From the NCBI RefSeq assembly GCF_020860125.1, contig NZ_JAJBUX010000119.1, positions 13,104 through 19,939 of the forward strand: a stretch of DNA of 6,836 bases, read 5' to 3'. Below are positions 5,414 to 6,836 of the stretch, one piece after another (position 1 is the first letter of the stretch; every line of letters starts with the position of its first letter). The translations under genes were made by a program, and so were the position numbers. The DNA is from Cloacibacillus sp. (lineage in GTDB: Bacteria; Synergistota; Synergistia; Synergistales; Synergistaceae). The notes beneath the pieces are model-generated. The model was not told where the DNA came from. It searched no databases and was given only the letters and a program-made list of their open reading frames with translations.

Positions 5414-6750
5414 TATTTTGCAGCCGCCTTTCTGCGCATCGCCATCACGGAGGCCTTGCCGTCGCGGCAGCCCTGTGTCAGCGGACGGTTCGCGGGGCAC
5501 ATGTAGGTGCAGCTCCCGCACTCTATGCAGTTCATGCCGCCCTCCTCCTCAAAACGGGTGTAGAGACGCTCCAGTACGAGCGGTTCCAGCACGTTGGGTA
5601 TCAGCCCCATCGGGCAGGCCGAGACACAGCGTCCGCACCGGAGGCAGGGGGTGATCGGCTTCAGCATCGCCGACTTCGCCGTGAGGGCGAGGATGCCGGA
5701 GGTGCCCTTCACCACCGGCACGTCAATGGAGCGCATCGAAATACCCATCATCGGGCCGCCGGAGAGGATCTTGACGGGCTGCTCCTTAAAGCCGCCGCAG
5801 AGATCGACCAGCTCGCGCACAGAGGTGCCGAGCGGGACTTTGATATTCTTGGGGTGGGCGACGGCGTCGCCGGTGACGGTGACGATACGCGTCGTCGCGG
5901 GGTTTCCCTCCGCGATCGCCCGGTAGATCTGAAAGACGGTGCGCACGTTGAGTATGATGCAGCCGACATCGGCGGGAAGCGCCGTCATGATATATTCCTG
6001 GCCGGTTATCGCCTCGATCAGCATCTTCTCCGCGCCCTGCGGATATTTGACCGCCAGCGGCTGTACGATAATATTCTCCGCGCCAAGCTTCGCGACGAGA
6101 TCGTTCATCACGGAGATCGCCTGCGGCTTGTTGTTCTCGATTGCGATTACGCCCTTCGCCTCGGGGAAGATGCGCATCACGAGCTGCAGCCCCTTTACCA
6201 CCTTTTCCGCGCCCTCGAGCATCAGCCGGTTGTCGCAGTTAAGGTAGGGTTCGCACTCTACGCCGTTGACGATGAGCCAGTTTATCTTCTTATCGGGCGG
6301 TGGGGAGAGTTTGACGGCGGTTGGGAAGGTCGCGCCGCCGAAGCCTACGATGCCGGCCTCACGAATGCGTTTGATATATTCCTTCGGGTCGGCGCTCTCG
6401 TAATTTTCCAGCGGCTTCCACTCGGGAGCCGTCTCATAAAGGCCGTCGTTTTCCACGACCACGCAGTTTTCGAGCATTCCCGGCGTCGTCATTCTCATCG
6501 TGACGTCCTTTACCGTTCCGGAGACGCTTGAAAGAATCGGAGCGGAGACGAAGGCGTCGTTGTTGCCGAGGCGGGTGCCGACGAGGACCCTATCTCCCTT
6601 CGCGACGACGGGCGAACATGGCGCGCCTAAGTTCTGCGCCATCGGAAAGACAAGCTCACCCTTCGGAAGATAGGATTCGATCTCTTCGTTTACGGTCAGA
6701 TCTTTGTTCTGGGGCGGATGGATGCCTCCCCAGAAGGTTGGAAGCCTCAT
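5413..6750 (-). CDS. rnfC: Rnf complex subunit RnfC, NADH-reactive iron-sulfur flavoprotein
   Basis: RnfC is the peripheral cytoplasmic subunit where NAD+ is reduced (or NADH oxidised), related to the 51-kDa subunit of complex I and to NqrF/NqrA-type domains. The 445-residue protein starts with TFWGGIHPPQNK (5-16), the usual N terminus of RnfC. It has the Gly-rich nucleotide/flavin motif GFGGATFPTAVK (136-147), then VNGVECEPYLNCD (161-173), another strong family mark. Toward the end are two [4Fe-4S] quartets: C369/372/375/379 and C408/411/414/418, each followed by Pro. The long Ala-rich C-terminal extension of some proteobacterial RnfC is absent; it ends in a short basic AAAK tail. The frame is open to 6831, but I choose the ATG at 6750 because AAGGAGG lies 9 bases upstream and family similarity starts at once. 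It is the first gene of the operon in this window. Confidence 0.95.
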   Translation of the reverse strand: MRLPTFWGGIHPPQNKDLTVNEEIESYLPKGELVFPMAQNLGAPCSPVVAKGDRVLVGTRLGNNDAFVSAPILSSVSGTVKDVTMRMTTPGMLENCVVVENDGLYETAPEWKPLENYESADPKEYIKRIREAGIVGFGGATFPTAVKLSPPPDKKINWLIVNGVECEPYLNCDNRLMLEGAEKVVKGLQLVMRIFPEAKGVIAIENNKPQAISVMNDLVAKLGAENIIVQPLAVKYPQGAEKMLIEAITGQEYIMTALPADVGCIILNVRTVFQIYRAIAEGNPATTRIVTVTGDAVAHPKNIKVPLGTSVRELVDLCGGFKEQPVKILSGGPMMGISMRSIDVPVVKGTSGILALTAKSAMLKPITPCLRCGRCVSACPMGLIPNVLEPLVLERLYTRFEEEGGMNCIECGSCTYMCPANRPLTQGCRDGKASVMAMRRKAAAK

Positions 6751-6759
6751 AAAATCGTT

Positions 6760-6766
6760 CCTCCTT
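6760..6766 (-). promoter_or_regulatory. Strong ribosome binding site that fixes the rnfC start
   Basis: On the minus strand the sequence reads AAGGAGG, a full match to the anti-Shine-Dalgarno sequence, with 9 bases to the ATG at 6750-6748. It decides between this start and the upstream ATG at 6831, whose extra 27 residues show no similarity to RnfC. The 70 bases upstream (6767-6836) are AT-rich and probably hold the operon promoter or its leader, but no well-spaced -35/-10 pair stands out. Confidence 0.85.
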
Positions 6767-6836
6767 TTTATGCAGTAAAAATCTTCAGCAAAATCTCTCT
6801 CTACGAATAATACAGTGTAAATCCAAAGCATTATTC

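Noticed and set aside
5414..5521. Longer version of rnfD beginning at 5521
   Set aside because: The added 36 residues lie inside rnfC in another frame and do not resemble RnfD. The ATG at 5413 is placed right at the rnfC stop and just before the conserved N terminus.
5389..6531. Long open frame of 380 codons on the plus strand opposite rnfC
   Set aside because: It is a shadow of the GC-rich rnfC codons. Its product is rich in His and Arg and low in normal domain features, while rnfC on the other strand is clearly the real gene.
6807..6812. TATTAT as -10 box of the rnf promoter on the minus strand
   Set aside because: It matches five of six bases, but the -35 position at 17-base spacing is AATAAT and the nearby TTTGGA is too close. 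Without a partner box it is not enough to call, and the real promoter may lie outside the window.
6751..6831. Longer version of rnfC beginning at 6831
   Set aside because: The extra 27 residues show no family similarity and the region contains the strong AAGGAGG site used by the ATG at 6750.

Overview
This window is dominated by one complete gene cluster: a six-gene rnf operon (rnfC-rnfD-rnfG-rnfE-rnfA-rnfB) on the minus strand, from about 6750 down to 1662. It encodes a membrane-bound, ion-pumping ferredoxin:NAD+ oxidoreductase (Rnf complex). All six subunits look intact, with their flavin and iron-sulfur motifs in place. The genes are packed tightly. Four of the five junctions overlap by 1 to 8 bases, and the fifth (rnfA/rnfB) has a 15-base gap.

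The left part of the window, on the plus strand, carries three short units. Bases 1-119 hold the last 38 codons of a membrane protein whose ending resembles a TRAP-transporter large permease (DctM type), followed by a strong hairpin terminator at 151-188. Next is a small unrecognised gene (280-543) for an 87-residue protein with one hydrophobic segment, preceded by a perfect TATAAT box and followed at a distance by a second terminator (662-703). After an AT-rich leader comes a flavodoxin-fold NAD(P)H/FMN-type flavoprotein (912-1457). It carries the C-x2-C-x2-C-x5-C motif known from iron-sulfur flavoproteins (Isf). That gene and the rnf operon converge on a near-perfect inverted repeat (1546-1585) that can terminate both.

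Functionally, RnfB would accept electrons from reduced ferredoxin. These pass through the membrane [2Fe-2S] site in RnfA/RnfE and the covalent flavins of RnfG and RnfD to RnfC, which reduces NAD+ while Na+ or H+ is exported. Whether the ion is Na+ or H+ cannot be read from this sequence. The ApbE flavin transferase needed to load RnfG and RnfD is not in the window.

The organism is probably an anaerobic bacterium with fairly GC-rich coding DNA and AT-rich intergenic DNA. The CDGEAB order, the TRAP permease and the protein style would fit Synergistota (Cloacibacillus/Synergistes-like) or a GC-rich clostridial lineage. This is an impression, not a demonstrated assignment. I see no insertion sequence, CRISPR array, tRNA, rRNA or clear horizontal-transfer signature, and no convincing new biological system. 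The points most worth a second look are the cysteine-bearing tail on RnfE, the Gln in place of the usual Asp near the RnfG flavin site, the leader hairpin of the flavoprotein gene, and the unrecognised 87-residue protein.
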